64,000 nt of DNA from UBA7703 sp963667195 (GTDB lineage Bacteria > Bacillota > Clostridia > Christensenellales > CAG-138): contig OY762962.1 of assembly GCA_963667195.1 (NCBI GenBank), positions 1,736,001 to 1,800,000 on the forward strand. Direction: 5' to 3'. The notes beneath the pieces were generated by a model. It searched no databases. It was not told the DNA's origin and saw only the letters and a list, made by a program, of their open reading frames with translations. Both the position numbers and the translations under genes were made by a program. Positions 23,913 through 31,874 of the stretch are shown one piece after another. Position 1 is the first letter of the stretch, and each line of letters opens with the position of its first letter.

Positions 23913-24838
23913 AGACGGCATTTTTATTTCCCGGCCAGGGCTCGCAAACGCCCGGCATGGGCTCGGACTTATATCTATCCTTCAGCCGTTATCGCGAGGC
24001 CTTCGACCGCTGTGAGGCGGGCGCGGGCATCGACCTCAAGTCCGCTTGTTTCAAAGGCGAGGGCATGGACGAAAGCTCGGTCATTCAGGCCGCGATCTAC
24101 ACGCATTCCCTTGCGATTCTGCGCACACTCGAAACCGAGGGCGTGCAGGCGGATGTGTTCGCGGGGCTTTCTCTCGGCGAATACACGGCGCTGGCAGCCT
24201 CCGGCGTGCTGATGGATGCGCAGGGCGCGTCCATCGTGCACAGGCGCGGGGCTATCATGGATGGCGCGGTGCCTCCCGGTACGGGCGGCATGCTCTCCGT
24301 CGTGGGACTCACGATGGAGCAGGTGGAAGCGGCGATTGCGCCGTTTTCCAACGTGTACGTCGCAAACCATCTCTCTGAAACGCAGATGACGCTTGGCGGC
24401 TTGCTTGGCGAACTCGCGGAGGCAAAGACCGCTTTGGAAGCCGCTGGCGCGAGGATGGCGGTCATGCTTGCGATGAAAGGCCCTTCGCACTGCCCGTTGC
24501 TGGATCAGGCTGCGGAGCGGTTTTCCTGCGAACTTGCGGGAGAAATCTTCGGCGAACCGTGCGGCATCGTGTACAGCAACGCCCTCGGCGCGCCGTACCC
24601 GATCGGCGCGGATTATCGCGCGCTTCTCTGCGCGCAGATGAACACGCGCGTACGCTGGCACGACTGCGTGGAGGCGATGCTCGCGAGTGGGGTCACCCGC
24701 TTTGTCGAGATCGGCCCCGGCGGTGTGCTGAGTAAGATGCTCAAGCGCCGCGTCGGGCGCGACATCGCGCTCTTTAGCGTGCAGGACGAAGCTTCTCTAG
24801 AGGCATTCCTCCGCGCGGAAAAAGAGGGCGGCGTATGA
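23909..24838 (+). CDS. fabD: Malonyl-CoA:ACP transacylase
   Basis: This 309-residue enzyme loads malonate onto ACP. It opens MKTAFLFPGQGSQTPGMG and has the nucleophile motif GLSLGEYTALA and the oxyanion/His region MAMKGPSHCPLLD. The usual family motif there is GAFHSPLM, so this is a divergent form of the segment. The C-terminal EIGPGGVLSKMLKR is conserved. The ATG at 23909 overlaps the fabK stop by 4 bases with GGAGGCG upstream. Confidence 0.93.
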   Translation: MKTAFLFPGQGSQTPGMGSDLYLSFSRYREAFDRCEAGAGIDLKSACFKGEGMDESSVIQAAIYTHSLAILRTLETEGVQADVFAGLSLGEYTALAASGVLMDAQGASIVHRRGAIMDGAVPPGTGGMLSVVGLTMEQVEAAIAPFSNVYVANHLSETQMTLGGLLGELAEAKTALEAAGARMAVMLAMKGPSHCPLLDQAAERFSCELAGEIFGEPCGIVYSNALGAPYPIGADYRALLCAQMNTRVRWHDCVEAMLASGVTRFVEIGPGGVLSKMLKRRVGRDIALFSVQDEASLEAFLRAEKEGGV

Positions 24839-25569
24839 GCAATGTGGCGCTGGTCACGGGCGGCAGCGGAGGCATCGGCAAGGCCATCTGCCTGCAGCTC
24901 GCCAACGACGGCTTCGACGTCTGCGTGCACTACAACAGCAATCGAGCAGTCGCGGAGGAAGTCTGCCGCGAGGTCGAGCTGATCGGACGCAAGGCGGTTG
25001 CCTTATCTGGCGATCTCGGCGATTCCGCCGCGTGCATCGCTCTGGTGCAGGGCTGCGTGGAGTCGCTCGGGGGCTTGTCCGTGCTGGTCAACAACGCGGG
25101 ACAGACCTCGGACGGACTTCTCATGCGCATGCCGGACGAGCAGTATCACAAGGTGCTGCGCGCAAACCTCGACAGTTGCTTCTTTATGACGCGCGAGGCG
25201 ATCAACGTCATGGCGCGGGAAAAGCGCGGCAAGATCGTCAACATCACGTCCGTGGTGGGGCTCACCGGCAACGCGGGGCAGGTTAATTACGCCGCGAGCA
25301 AGGCCGGCATGGTGGGGCTCACGAAGTCCGCCGCCAAGGAGGTCGCGCGCTGGAATATCTGCGTCAACGCGGTTGCGCCCGGCTATATCGAGACCGCGAT
25401 GACGGAGGCGATGACGGAACTCGCCAAGGATGCGCTCAAGAAGAGCATTCCCATGCGCCGTATCGGCAAGGCGGAGGACGTTGCCCATATGGTCTCGTTT
25501 CTCTGCTCCGAGGGCGCGAACTATGTCACAGGGCAGGTATTCGTCGTAGACGGCGGCATGGCGATGTAA
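24835..25569 (+). CDS. fabG: 3-oxoacyl-ACP reductase
   Basis: This 244-residue NADPH-dependent short-chain dehydrogenase reduces the beta-keto group. It has the cofactor loop TGGSGGIGKA, the NNAG motif in VNNAGQTSDGLL, catalytic Ser in ITSVVGLTGN, and Tyr/Lys in YAASKAGMVGL. It also has the C-terminal GQVFVVDGGMAM of FabG. The start overlaps the fabD stop as ATGA. Confidence 0.95.
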   Translation: MSNVALVTGGSGGIGKAICLQLANDGFDVCVHYNSNRAVAEEVCREVELIGRKAVALSGDLGDSAACIALVQGCVESLGGLSVLVNNAGQTSDGLLMRMPDEQYHKVLRANLDSCFFMTREAINVMAREKRGKIVNITSVVGLTGNAGQVNYAASKAGMVGLTKSAAKEVARWNICVNAVAPGYIETAMTEAMTELAKDALKKSIPMRRIGKAEDVAHMVSFLCSEGANYVTGQVFVVDGGMAM

Positions 25570-25595
25570 TCCAAGCCGCAATGCAAGGAGGAATC

Positions 25596-26831
25596 ATGGG
25601 TATGGAAGTTTTTATCACCGGTATCGGCGCTGTTTCGCCCATCGGCATGACCGCGCGGGAGAGCTTTTCCGCGGCGCTCGCGGGCAAGAGCGGCATCTCC
25701 GCGCCGGAGCAGTTTTCATCGGAAGTAACGCAGATTTTCGCGGCGGGACAGGTCAAGGACTTTACGCCGGAGCCGTATATCAACAAGCGCGAGGCGAAGC
25801 GCATGGCGCGCTTTACGCAGATGGCGATCGTCGCCGCGGCGCAGGCCTGGGAAGAGGCGGGATTTCGTCCCGAGGACTATGACCCGGAGCGCGTCGGCGT
25901 GGTGCTGGGCAGTGGCATGGGCGGCCTGGACGTAATCTGCGAGCAGTACGCGGAGCTCGTCAACAACGGGCCGAGGAGCGTCTCCTCGTTCTTCATCCCG
26001 AAATCGATCATCAACACCACCGCGGGGCTGATCGCGATTCGCTACGGCCTCAACGGCCCGTGCTACTCGGTCGTGACCGCGTGCGCGTCCGGCGCGGATG
26101 CCATCGGTCAGGCGTATTATGCCGTGCGCGAGGGCAGAGCGGATGCAATGCTCGTCGGCGGCGCGGAAGCGGTGCTCATCGAGCTCGCGGTGCAGGGGTT
26201 CCATCAGATGGGCGCGCTCAGCGAAAGCACGGACGTCGCCCGCGCGAGCATCCCCTTTGACAAGGATCGCGACGGGTTCGTGATCGGTGAAGGCGCGGCG
26301 TTCATGCTGCTGGAAAGCGAAGCGAGTGCCAAGCGCCGCGGAGCGAAACCAATCGGCACACTCGCGGGCTATGCGCAGACCTGCGACGCACACCACATCA
26401 CGGCACCGCATCCGGAAGGCAAGCAGACCATCCGCGCGATGGCGGAGGCGATCAAGGATGCGGGCATCACGAAGGAACAGGTCGGCTACATCAACGCCCA
26501 CGGCACGAGCACGCCGCTCAACGACGCGGCGGAGAGTGCGGCCATCGAGGCCTGCTTTGGCGACTACGCGTCCCGGCTCAAGGTGAGCTCGACAAAGTCC
26601 ATGACGGGGCACATGCTGGGAGCCGCCGGCGCGTTTGAAGCGGTGATTTCGCTGCTCGCGCTCAACGAGGGCATGGCGCCGCCGACCATCGGACTGGAAA
26701 CCGAGGACGAGGTCTGCCGCCTGAACTATGTCAAGGGTAAGGCGCAGAAGCTCGACAGCGAGTATGCGCTCTCCAATTCGCTTGGCTTCGGCGGGCACAA
26801 CAGCTGCCTCGTGCTCAAGCGCGGGAGGTAA
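25596..26831 (+). CDS. fabF: Beta-ketoacyl-ACP synthase II
   Basis: This 411-residue elongation condensing enzyme has catalytic Cys in VVTACASGADAIGQ, the first His in INAHGTSTPLND, and the second in KSMTGHMLGAAG. The gate loop is NSLGFGGHNSCLVL. I choose ATG 25596 because AAGGAGG lies 5-8 bases upstream; an in-frame ATG at 25581 contains this ribosome binding site and is unlikely. Confidence 0.95.
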   Translation: MGMEVFITGIGAVSPIGMTARESFSAALAGKSGISAPEQFSSEVTQIFAAGQVKDFTPEPYINKREAKRMARFTQMAIVAAAQAWEEAGFRPEDYDPERVGVVLGSGMGGLDVICEQYAELVNNGPRSVSSFFIPKSIINTTAGLIAIRYGLNGPCYSVVTACASGADAIGQAYYAVREGRADAMLVGGAEAVLIELAVQGFHQMGALSESTDVARASIPFDKDRDGFVIGEGAAFMLLESEASAKRRGAKPIGTLAGYAQTCDAHHITAPHPEGKQTIRAMAEAIKDAGITKEQVGYINAHGTSTPLNDAAESAAIEACFGDYASRLKVSSTKSMTGHMLGAAGAFEAVISLLALNEGMAPPTIGLETEDEVCRLNYVKGKAQKLDSEYALSNSLGFGGHNSCLVLKRGR

Positions 26832-26837
26832 CAGCGC

Positions 26838-27290
26838 GTGGAGCAAAGAGAAACAACCAGCCTCGGAGTCGAACAGATCAAGGAGATTTTGCCACACCGC
26901 GAGCCGTTTTTGATGGTGGATCGCGTGGATGAGCTTGTGCCCGGCAAGACCGCGAAGTGCGTGAAAGCGGTCTCCGGCAACGAGTGGTATTTCATGGGGC
27001 ATTTTGTGCAAAAGAAGGTCATGCCCGGCGTGCTGATCGTCGAAGCCCTCGCGCAAGCGGGCGGCATCGCGCTGCTCACGCTGGAGGACATGCGCGGCAA
27101 GCTCGCGTTTCTCGGCAAGATCACCAACGCGCGGTTTCATGCACCCGTGGTGCCGGGGGATCTGTTGGAGCTCACGAGCGAGATCACCGCGGTCAACGGC
27201 GCGATCGGAATCGGCGCAGGTGTTGCGCGGGTTGCGGGCAAGAAGGTCTGCTCCTGCGAATTCGTGTTCGCGATCAAAGACCCGGACTGA
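26838..27290 (+). CDS. fabZ: 3-hydroxyacyl-ACP dehydratase
   Basis: This 150-residue hot-dog-fold enzyme dehydrates 3-hydroxyacyl-ACP. It starts with GTG at 26838, with GGGAGGT upstream. Typical parts are ILPHREPFLMVDRV and VMPGVLIVEALAQAGG with its catalytic Glu. The catalytic His region reads GHFVQKKVMPG rather than the usual GHFPxxPVMPG, losing two prolines while keeping the His. It is the last gene of the operon. Confidence 0.94.
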   Translation: MEQRETTSLGVEQIKEILPHREPFLMVDRVDELVPGKTAKCVKAVSGNEWYFMGHFVQKKVMPGVLIVEALAQAGGIALLTLEDMRGKLAFLGKITNARFHAPVVPGDLLELTSEITAVNGAIGIGAGVARVAGKKVCSCEFVFAIKDPD

Positions 27291-27314
27291 CGATATCCGA
27301 AACGTGTGAAAAAC

Positions 27315-27345
27315 AGCTCTGAACGATATTTGTTCAGGGCTTTTC
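27315..27345 (+). terminator. Terminator of the acc/fab operon
   Basis: AGCTCTGAAC (27315-27324) pairs with GTTCAGGGCT (27332-27341) with one T-G wobble across a 7-base loop, followed by TTTT. Confidence 0.8.
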
Positions 27346-27492
27346 TTCGATCTGCGGTGCAATTGGACACCATAGACGGCTTTTTTTGTATATTTTCCGA
27401 TATTTTGGGTGGGGCGTTCATCGCCGGCACGCCTGTGAAAAACAGACAGAACACTATGCTGTTTTTCATATATGTCCTCAATAAAAAATAGA
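27346..27492 (+). other. Spacer with a strong hairpin upstream of the P-type ATPase promoter
   Basis: No gene is seen. A perfect 10-base inverted repeat, TGAAAAACAG (27436-27445) and CTGTTTTTCA (27459-27468), could be a second terminator for the fab operon or a regulatory site. Confidence 0.4.
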
Positions 27493-27521
27493 TTGGATTT
27501 GTTTTAAAAAAGGAATATGAT
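27493..27521 (+). promoter_or_regulatory. Promoter of the P-type ATPase-RCK operon
   Basis: TTGGAT (27493-27498), a 17-base spacer and TATGAT (27516-27521). The resulting leader is about 115 bases long before the ATPase start. Confidence 0.65.
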
Positions 27522-27529
27522 TGTTTATC

Positions 27530-27642
27530 GATTGCGACAGAACATAACGATCATCAGGGGGGAATAAATCGGCAGCGTACGCAGTAGCAGACCAATTCGG
27601 AGTCAAATCCGATGGAGATGCGAGTACGGTGCATGAAACACT
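27530..27642 (+). promoter_or_regulatory. Possibly structured mRNA leader of the P-type ATPase operon
   Basis: The leader has several internal complementarities: TCGGA/TCCGA around 27597-27614, GTACGC near 27576 against the GCG and GTAC stretches near 27620-27627, and GTG/CAC next to the start. There is a run of six G at 27557-27562. It does not match a riboswitch I can name. The ATPase start itself has no good Shine-Dalgarno. Confidence 0.3.
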
Positions 27643-27668
27643 ATGGAAAACAAAATAGAATCCATTGA
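27612..27668 (+). CDS. 18-codon upstream reading frame overlapping the ATPase start
   Basis: ATG 27612 has GGAG at 27599-27602 with a 9-base spacing, better than anything in front of the ATPase ATG at 27643. The peptide starts MEMRVRCMKHYG and ends at a TGA inside the ATPase gene in another frame. It could be a leader frame that couples or limits ATPase translation. A real peptide function is not claimed. Confidence 0.3.
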   Translation: MEMRVRCMKHYGKQNRIH

Positions 27669-30477
27669 TCCATGGTCTAAGACCATACAATCGATTCAGA
27701 AACTGGCGGTCAATGATGTCTGCCAGGCAATGAACACAAGAATGAGCGGATTATCCAGCCAGGAAGTTGAGGACGCGAGCCGGATTCACGGCAAGAACGT
27801 CATCACCGAAAAGAAAGGTAAACCGGTCATTCTCATCTTTTTGGCAAATTTCGTCAGCCTGATGGCAATCCTCCTGTGGATTGGCGGCATCATCGCGTTC
27901 TTTGCGAACATGGTGGAGCTGGCGGTCGCCATCTGGCTTGTCAACGTCATCAACGGTGTCTTCAGCTTCTGGCAGGAGTATCGCGCGGGCAAGGCAACGG
28001 AAGCGCTGCGCAACATGCTGCCGAGCTATGCGCGCGTGATTCGCAACGGCGTGGAGGATCGCATCCTTGCGGAAGACCTCGTGCCGGGCGATATCATGCT
28101 CCTCGCGGAAGGCGACAAGATCTCCGCAGACGCGCGCCTGTTGGAAAGCAGCGATTTTCAGGTGAACCAATCGACACTGACCGGTGAATCCAACCCCGTG
28201 CGCAAGACGCATGAGGCGGTCCTCCGTGATGGGCTCGGCCGCTCCGAGGTGCCAAACCTCGTGTTTGCGGGCACCAGCGTCGCCAGCGGCACAGCAAAAT
28301 CCGTCGTCGTCGCAACCGGTATGCAGACGGAGTTTGGCAAGATCGCAACGCTGACCCAGACGCTCAAAGAAGAGAAGAGCCCGCTGCAAAAGGAGCTCGA
28401 CCGCGTGACCAAACAGGTCTCCGCGATGGCAGTCAGCGCGGGCGTGTTGTTCTTCCTTGCATCGGTCTTTCTCGTGCATGATCCTATCGCCAAGAGCTTT
28501 ATCTTTGCGCTGGGCATGATTGTTGCGTTCATTCCGGAAGGATTGCTTCCGACAGTGACGCTCGCACTGGCGATGGCCGTGCAGCGCATGGTCAAGGAGC
28601 ACGCGCTGGTCAAGCGGCTCTCCGCCGTGGAGACGCTGGGCTGCACCACCGTAATCTGCTCGGATAAGACCGGTACGCTTACGCAAAACGAGATGACTGT
28701 CAATAACCTCTGGCTGCCGGGCAAGGAGCTCACGGTCAGCGGTCTTGGCTACGCTCCCAAAGGGAAGGTGCTCTGTGGAGAAAGCGAAGTCACCGTCAAT
28801 ACCGACGGAGACCTGAAGCTGCTGCTTACCGCGGCGGCGCTCTGCAGCAACGCGCGCGTGATTCCGCCGGAGCCGGGCTCGGATCGCTACACCGTTTTGG
28901 GCGACCCGACGGAGGCCTGCCTTGGCGTCGTCGCCGAAAAGGCGGGGTTGAATTATGAAGAAGCGGTCAAGCGCATGCCACGCGTACGCGAGCTGCCGTT
29001 TGACAGCCGCAGAAAGCGTATGACCACCATCCACGCGCTGGAGGAGCCCGTGCAGGGCGCCCGCCGCGTGGCATATATCAAAGGCGCACCCAAAGAGGTG
29101 CTGGAGCTCAGCCAAACCATCCGCATCAACGGCGAAATCGTGCCACTCACGCAGGAGCAGCGCGACGAGATCATGGCGAATAACGACCGCTACGCAAGAA
29201 ACGGCCTGCGCGTGATCGCGGTTGCCTGCCGCTACCTCACAAAAGAGATGAACCTGCCCACTTCACTCAGCGCGTATACGCCGGAGATGATCGAGCAGGA
29301 GATGACGTTCCTGGGGCTTACGGTCATGGCGGACCCGCCGCGGCCGGAGGTGGCCGACGCGGTCAAGCTCTGCCACCGCGCGAACATCCGCATCATCATG
29401 ATCACGGGCGACTATGGCCTGACCGCCGAGAGCATCGCAAAGCGCATCGGCATCGTCGAAGGCGAGCACCCGCGCGTGGTCTCCGGCCTGGAGCTGGAAC
29501 AGATGTCCGAGGACGACCTCAAGGTCGCGCTTAAGGACGAAGTGATCTTCGCCCGCGTGGCGCCGGAGCAGAAATATCGCGTGGTTTGCGCCTTGCAGGA
29601 CATGGGACACGTGGTCGCCGTCACCGGCGACGGCGTGAATGACGCGCCTGCGCTCAAGAAGGCGGATATCGGCGTCGCGATGGGCATCTCGGGCACGGAC
29701 GTGGCCAAGGAAGCGGCGGACATGATCCTGACCGACGACAACTTCGCCTCCATCGTTCGCGCCATAGAGGAAGGCCGTGCGGTCTACAGCAACATCCGCA
29801 AGTTCATCCTCTACATCCTCAACAGCAACGTGCCGGAAGCAGTGCCATCGGCTGCGTTCCTCTTCTCGCGCGGTGGTATTCCTCTGCCGCTGACGGTCAT
29901 GCAGATTCTCAGCATCGACCTTGGCACGGACATGATGCCTGCGCTAGGCCTCGGAACCGAGCTGCCGGAAAAAGGAATTATGGATCAGCCGCCGCGCTCC
30001 TTGAAGAGCAGGCTGCTCAATGGTAAACTGTTTGTGAAGGCATTCCTCTGGTACGGCATGCTCGAAGGCGTGATCTGTATGGCGGCGTACTTCTACGCAA
30101 ACTGGGTGCATGGCTGGCCGGGCGTTCCGCTGGCTTCCAGCGGGATCGTATACCAGCAGGCAACCACGATGACGCTGGCTTCTATCGTCTTTTGCCAGAT
30201 CGGCGCGGTGCTCAACTGCCGCACGGAGCGCGAGAGCGTCTTCTCCGTCGGCGTGTTCAGCAACAAACGCGTGCTGCTTGGCATCGGGGTTGAGCTGGTA
30301 CTGATCTGTGCGCTGAGCTATGTGCCGTTTTTACAGGGTATCTTTAACACCGCGCCTCTGGCGATCAGGGATTGGCTGCTGCTCATCGTACTGCCTTTCC
30401 CGGTGCTGCTGCTGGAGGAACTGCGCAAGCTTATTGTTCGCAGGAGAAATAATCATAAAGGAGGGCGGTCGCTATGA
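27643..30477 (+). CDS. P-type cation ATPase with Na,K/H,K-ATPase-like (P2C) cation sites
   Basis: This 944-residue P2-type pump has the N-terminal cation-ATPase domain, the actuator TGES (180-183), the phosphorylated Asp341 in DKTGTL, and hinge TGDGVNDAPAL. The cation-site segments match Na,K-ATPase rather than SERCA: PEGLL in M4 (Glu299), NSNVPE in M5 (Ser728, Asn729, Glu732) and IDLGTDMMPA in M6 (Asp759, Asp763). The M8 segment CQIGAVL keeps Gln852 but has Ala855 where Na,K-ATPase has the site III Asp. The C-terminal LRKLIVRRR also resembles animal alpha subunits. No beta subunit is adjacent. Two RCK genes follow, the first overlapping by ATGA. An in-frame TGA just upstream fixes ATG 27643 as the earliest start. 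Confidence 0.88.
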   Translation: MENKIESIDPWSKTIQSIQKLAVNDVCQAMNTRMSGLSSQEVEDASRIHGKNVITEKKGKPVILIFLANFVSLMAILLWIGGIIAFFANMVELAVAIWLVNVINGVFSFWQEYRAGKATEALRNMLPSYARVIRNGVEDRILAEDLVPGDIMLLAEGDKISADARLLESSDFQVNQSTLTGESNPVRKTHEAVLRDGLGRSEVPNLVFAGTSVASGTAKSVVVATGMQTEFGKIATLTQTLKEEKSPLQKELDRVTKQVSAMAVSAGVLFFLASVFLVHDPIAKSFIFALGMIVAFIPEGLLPTVTLALAMAVQRMVKEHALVKRLSAVETLGCTTVICSDKTGTLTQNEMTVNNLWLPGKELTVSGLGYAPKGKVLCGESEVTVNTDGDLKLLLTAAALCSNARVIPPEPGSDRYTVLGDPTEACLGVVAEKAGLNYEEAVKRMPRVRELPFDSRRKRMTTIHALEEPVQGARRVAYIKGAPKEVLELSQTIRINGEIVPLTQEQRDEIMANNDRYARNGLRVIAVACRYLTKEMNLPTSLSAYTPEMIEQEMTFLGLTVMADPPRPEVADAVKLCHRANIRIIMITGDYGLTAESIAKRIGIVEGEHPRVVSGLELEQMSEDDLKVALKDEVIFARVAPEQKYRVVCALQDMGHVVAVTGDGVNDAPALKKADIGVAMGISGTDVAKEAADMILTDDNFASIVRAIEEGRAVYSNIRKFILYILNSNVPEAVPSAAFLFSRGGIPLPLTVMQILSIDLGTDMMPALGLGTELPEKGIMDQPPRSLKSRLLNGKLFVKAFLWYGMLEGVICMAAYFYANWVHGWPGVPLASSGIVYQQATTMTLASIVFCQIGAVLNCRTERESVFSVGVFSNKRVLLGIGVELVLICALSYVPFLQGIFNTAPLAIRDWLLLIVLPFPVLLLEELRKLIVRRRNNHKGGRSL

Positions 30478-31124
30478 AAGTGATCGTTGTCGGATGCGGG
30501 AAAATGGGTTCCGGCCTTGCGCTGGAGCTGGTTAAAAAGAGTCACACGGTGACGGTGGTCGGCGGCTCGATGGACGAGTTTGCCTTGCTGGGAAAAGGAT
30601 TCAAGGGCGAGACCATCGTCGGTGTTGCGTTTGACAAGCAGATTCTGGAGCAGGCTGGCATCGAGCGCGCGGACGCAATCGTCGCCTGCACCAAGAGCGA
30701 CGAGACGAACGCCCTCATCGGGCGCATCGCGCGAAACAACTATCGTGTGCCGCGCGTCATCAGCCGCCTTTATGATCCGCGTAAGGCGGAGATCTATCGC
30801 ACGCTTGGTATTCAGACGATCTCCGCGACCGAGTGGGGCGTCAAGCATGCCATCGAGCTATTGAGTTACGACCAGCTGGATGTCGTGGCAGGCCTCGGCA
30901 ACGGCGGCGTGGATGTTGTCCGCGTCGAGGTGGCGGAGCTGCTCGTCGGCAAGAAGATCGTGGATATCACGGCTGCGGGCGAATTCAGCGTTTGCGCGCT
31001 GAGCAGGCAGAACCAAACGTTTATCCCGACGCTGGGCACCGTGCTGCAAAAGGGCGATGTCGTTTACTGTAACGTGTTGGTTTCTTCGGTCAAGCAGTTT
31101 AAACACGTGCTTGGCCTTCTGTGA
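30474..31124 (+). CDS. RCK (TrkA-N/TrkA-C) regulatory protein 1
   Basis: This 216-residue cytoplasmic protein has an N-terminal Rossmann RCK domain (VVGCGKMGSGLALELVKK) and a C-terminal RCK_C domain (about residues 135-210). Such proteins normally sit as rings on TrkH/KtrB potassium channels and respond to nucleotides. Here the partner gene upstream is a P-type ATPase, with ATGA overlap and GGAGGG upstream. The end of the second strand reads VVGGSMDEF, without the acidic residue that usually binds the nucleotide ribose, so this copy may have altered ligand binding. Confidence 0.88.
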   Translation: MKVIVVGCGKMGSGLALELVKKSHTVTVVGGSMDEFALLGKGFKGETIVGVAFDKQILEQAGIERADAIVACTKSDETNALIGRIARNNYRVPRVISRLYDPRKAEIYRTLGIQTISATEWGVKHAIELLSYDQLDVVAGLGNGGVDVVRVEVAELLVGKKIVDITAAGEFSVCALSRQNQTFIPTLGTVLQKGDVVYCNVLVSSVKQFKHVLGLL

Positions 31125-31143
31125 GAGGAGCGGGTGAAATCAG

Positions 31144-31803
31144 ATGAAAGTCATCATCATCGGCGGCGGCCAGACGGGCGCGCATATCGCAGGAATCCTG
31201 CTGGCGAACAAGTGTGAAGTCACGGTTATTGACAACCGCGAGCAAGTCATTCAAAAGCTCAAGCGGGACATTCCGGAGAAGAACATCATCTGCGGCAACG
31301 GAACAGATCCCAACGTGCTGGAGCAGGCGGGCATCGCGAAGGCGGATGTCGTCGCTGCGGTCACGGGCGCGGACGAGACAAACCTCGTCGCCGCGACCAT
31401 CGCGCGGTTTGAGTTCGATGTACCGCGCGTGATTGCGCGCGTCAACAACCCCAAGAACGCCTGGCTCTTCAACGCGGGCATGGGTGTGGATGTTGCGATC
31501 AATCAGGCAGATCTCCTCGCGCACCTTGTGGTGGAGGAGATGAATCAGGTTGCCATGCTCACACTGATGAAGATCAGCCGCGGTACCTACTCCATCGTGC
31601 AATACAAGGTCAGCGAAACGGCGCAGGCGGTCGGCAAGCAAATTCGCGAGCTGACGCTGCCGGAGCAGTCGGTCATCATCGCGGTGTATCAGGGTGAGAA
31701 GACGCTGATTCCGCATGGCGGCACCGTGGTCGGCACGGGAGACATCGTGCTCGCGTTTGCGGACGAAGCCGCGCAGGAGAAGCTGAATCTACTGTTTAAG
31801 TAA
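31144..31803 (+). CDS. RCK (TrkA-N/TrkA-C) regulatory protein 2
   Basis: This 219-residue paralogue of the preceding protein has the nucleotide loop IIGGGQTGAHIAGILL and keeps the acid at the end of the second strand (VIDNREQVIQKL), so NAD(H) or ATP/ADP binding is likely. The GNGTDPNVLEQAGI segment is typical of TrkA/KtrA. The start at 31144 follows GAGAGGAGCG. The two RCK proteins may form a hetero-oligomer, with one binding and one weakened site. No TrkH, KtrB or TrkG gene lies in the window. Confidence 0.9.
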   Translation: MKVIIIGGGQTGAHIAGILLANKCEVTVIDNREQVIQKLKRDIPEKNIICGNGTDPNVLEQAGIAKADVVAAVTGADETNLVAATIARFEFDVPRVIARVNNPKNAWLFNAGMGVDVAINQADLLAHLVVEEMNQVAMLTLMKISRGTYSIVQYKVSETAQAVGKQIRELTLPEQSVIIAVYQGEKTLIPHGGTVVGTGDIVLAFADEAAQEKLNLLFK

Positions 31804-31825
31804 ACAGTTTATCGAGACAAAACAG

Positions 31826-31855
31826 AAAGCCCCGAACCGTTTGGTTCGGGGCTTT
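31826..31855. terminator. Bidirectional terminator
   Basis: A perfect 13-base stem (AAAGCCCCGAACC and its complement, loop GTTT) lies between the convergent RCK and hydrogenase operons. Confidence 0.9.
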
Positions 31856-31874
31856 TGTGTTGCTTTGTTTGAGA

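Noticed and set aside
21798..23921. Long minus-strand open frame of 707 codons opposite fabH-acpP-fabK
   Set aside because: It is antisense to three well-supported genes, is rich in Arg, His and Ala as expected from reading GC-rich codons backwards, and has no recognisable domain or ribosome binding site.
27528..27642. c-di-AMP (ydaO) riboswitch in front of the P-type ATPase
   Set aside because: Only a GGGG-AAUC-hairpin-GUAG-like stretch resembles it; the paired outer helices and the second conserved half are missing by eye. Kept only as an undefined structured leader.
27643..30477. Annotating the pump as a SERCA-type calcium ATPase
   Set aside because: M6 reads IDLGTDMMPA and M4 PEGLL, the P2C patterns, rather than the NLVTDGLPA and PEGLP of SERCA-type pumps.
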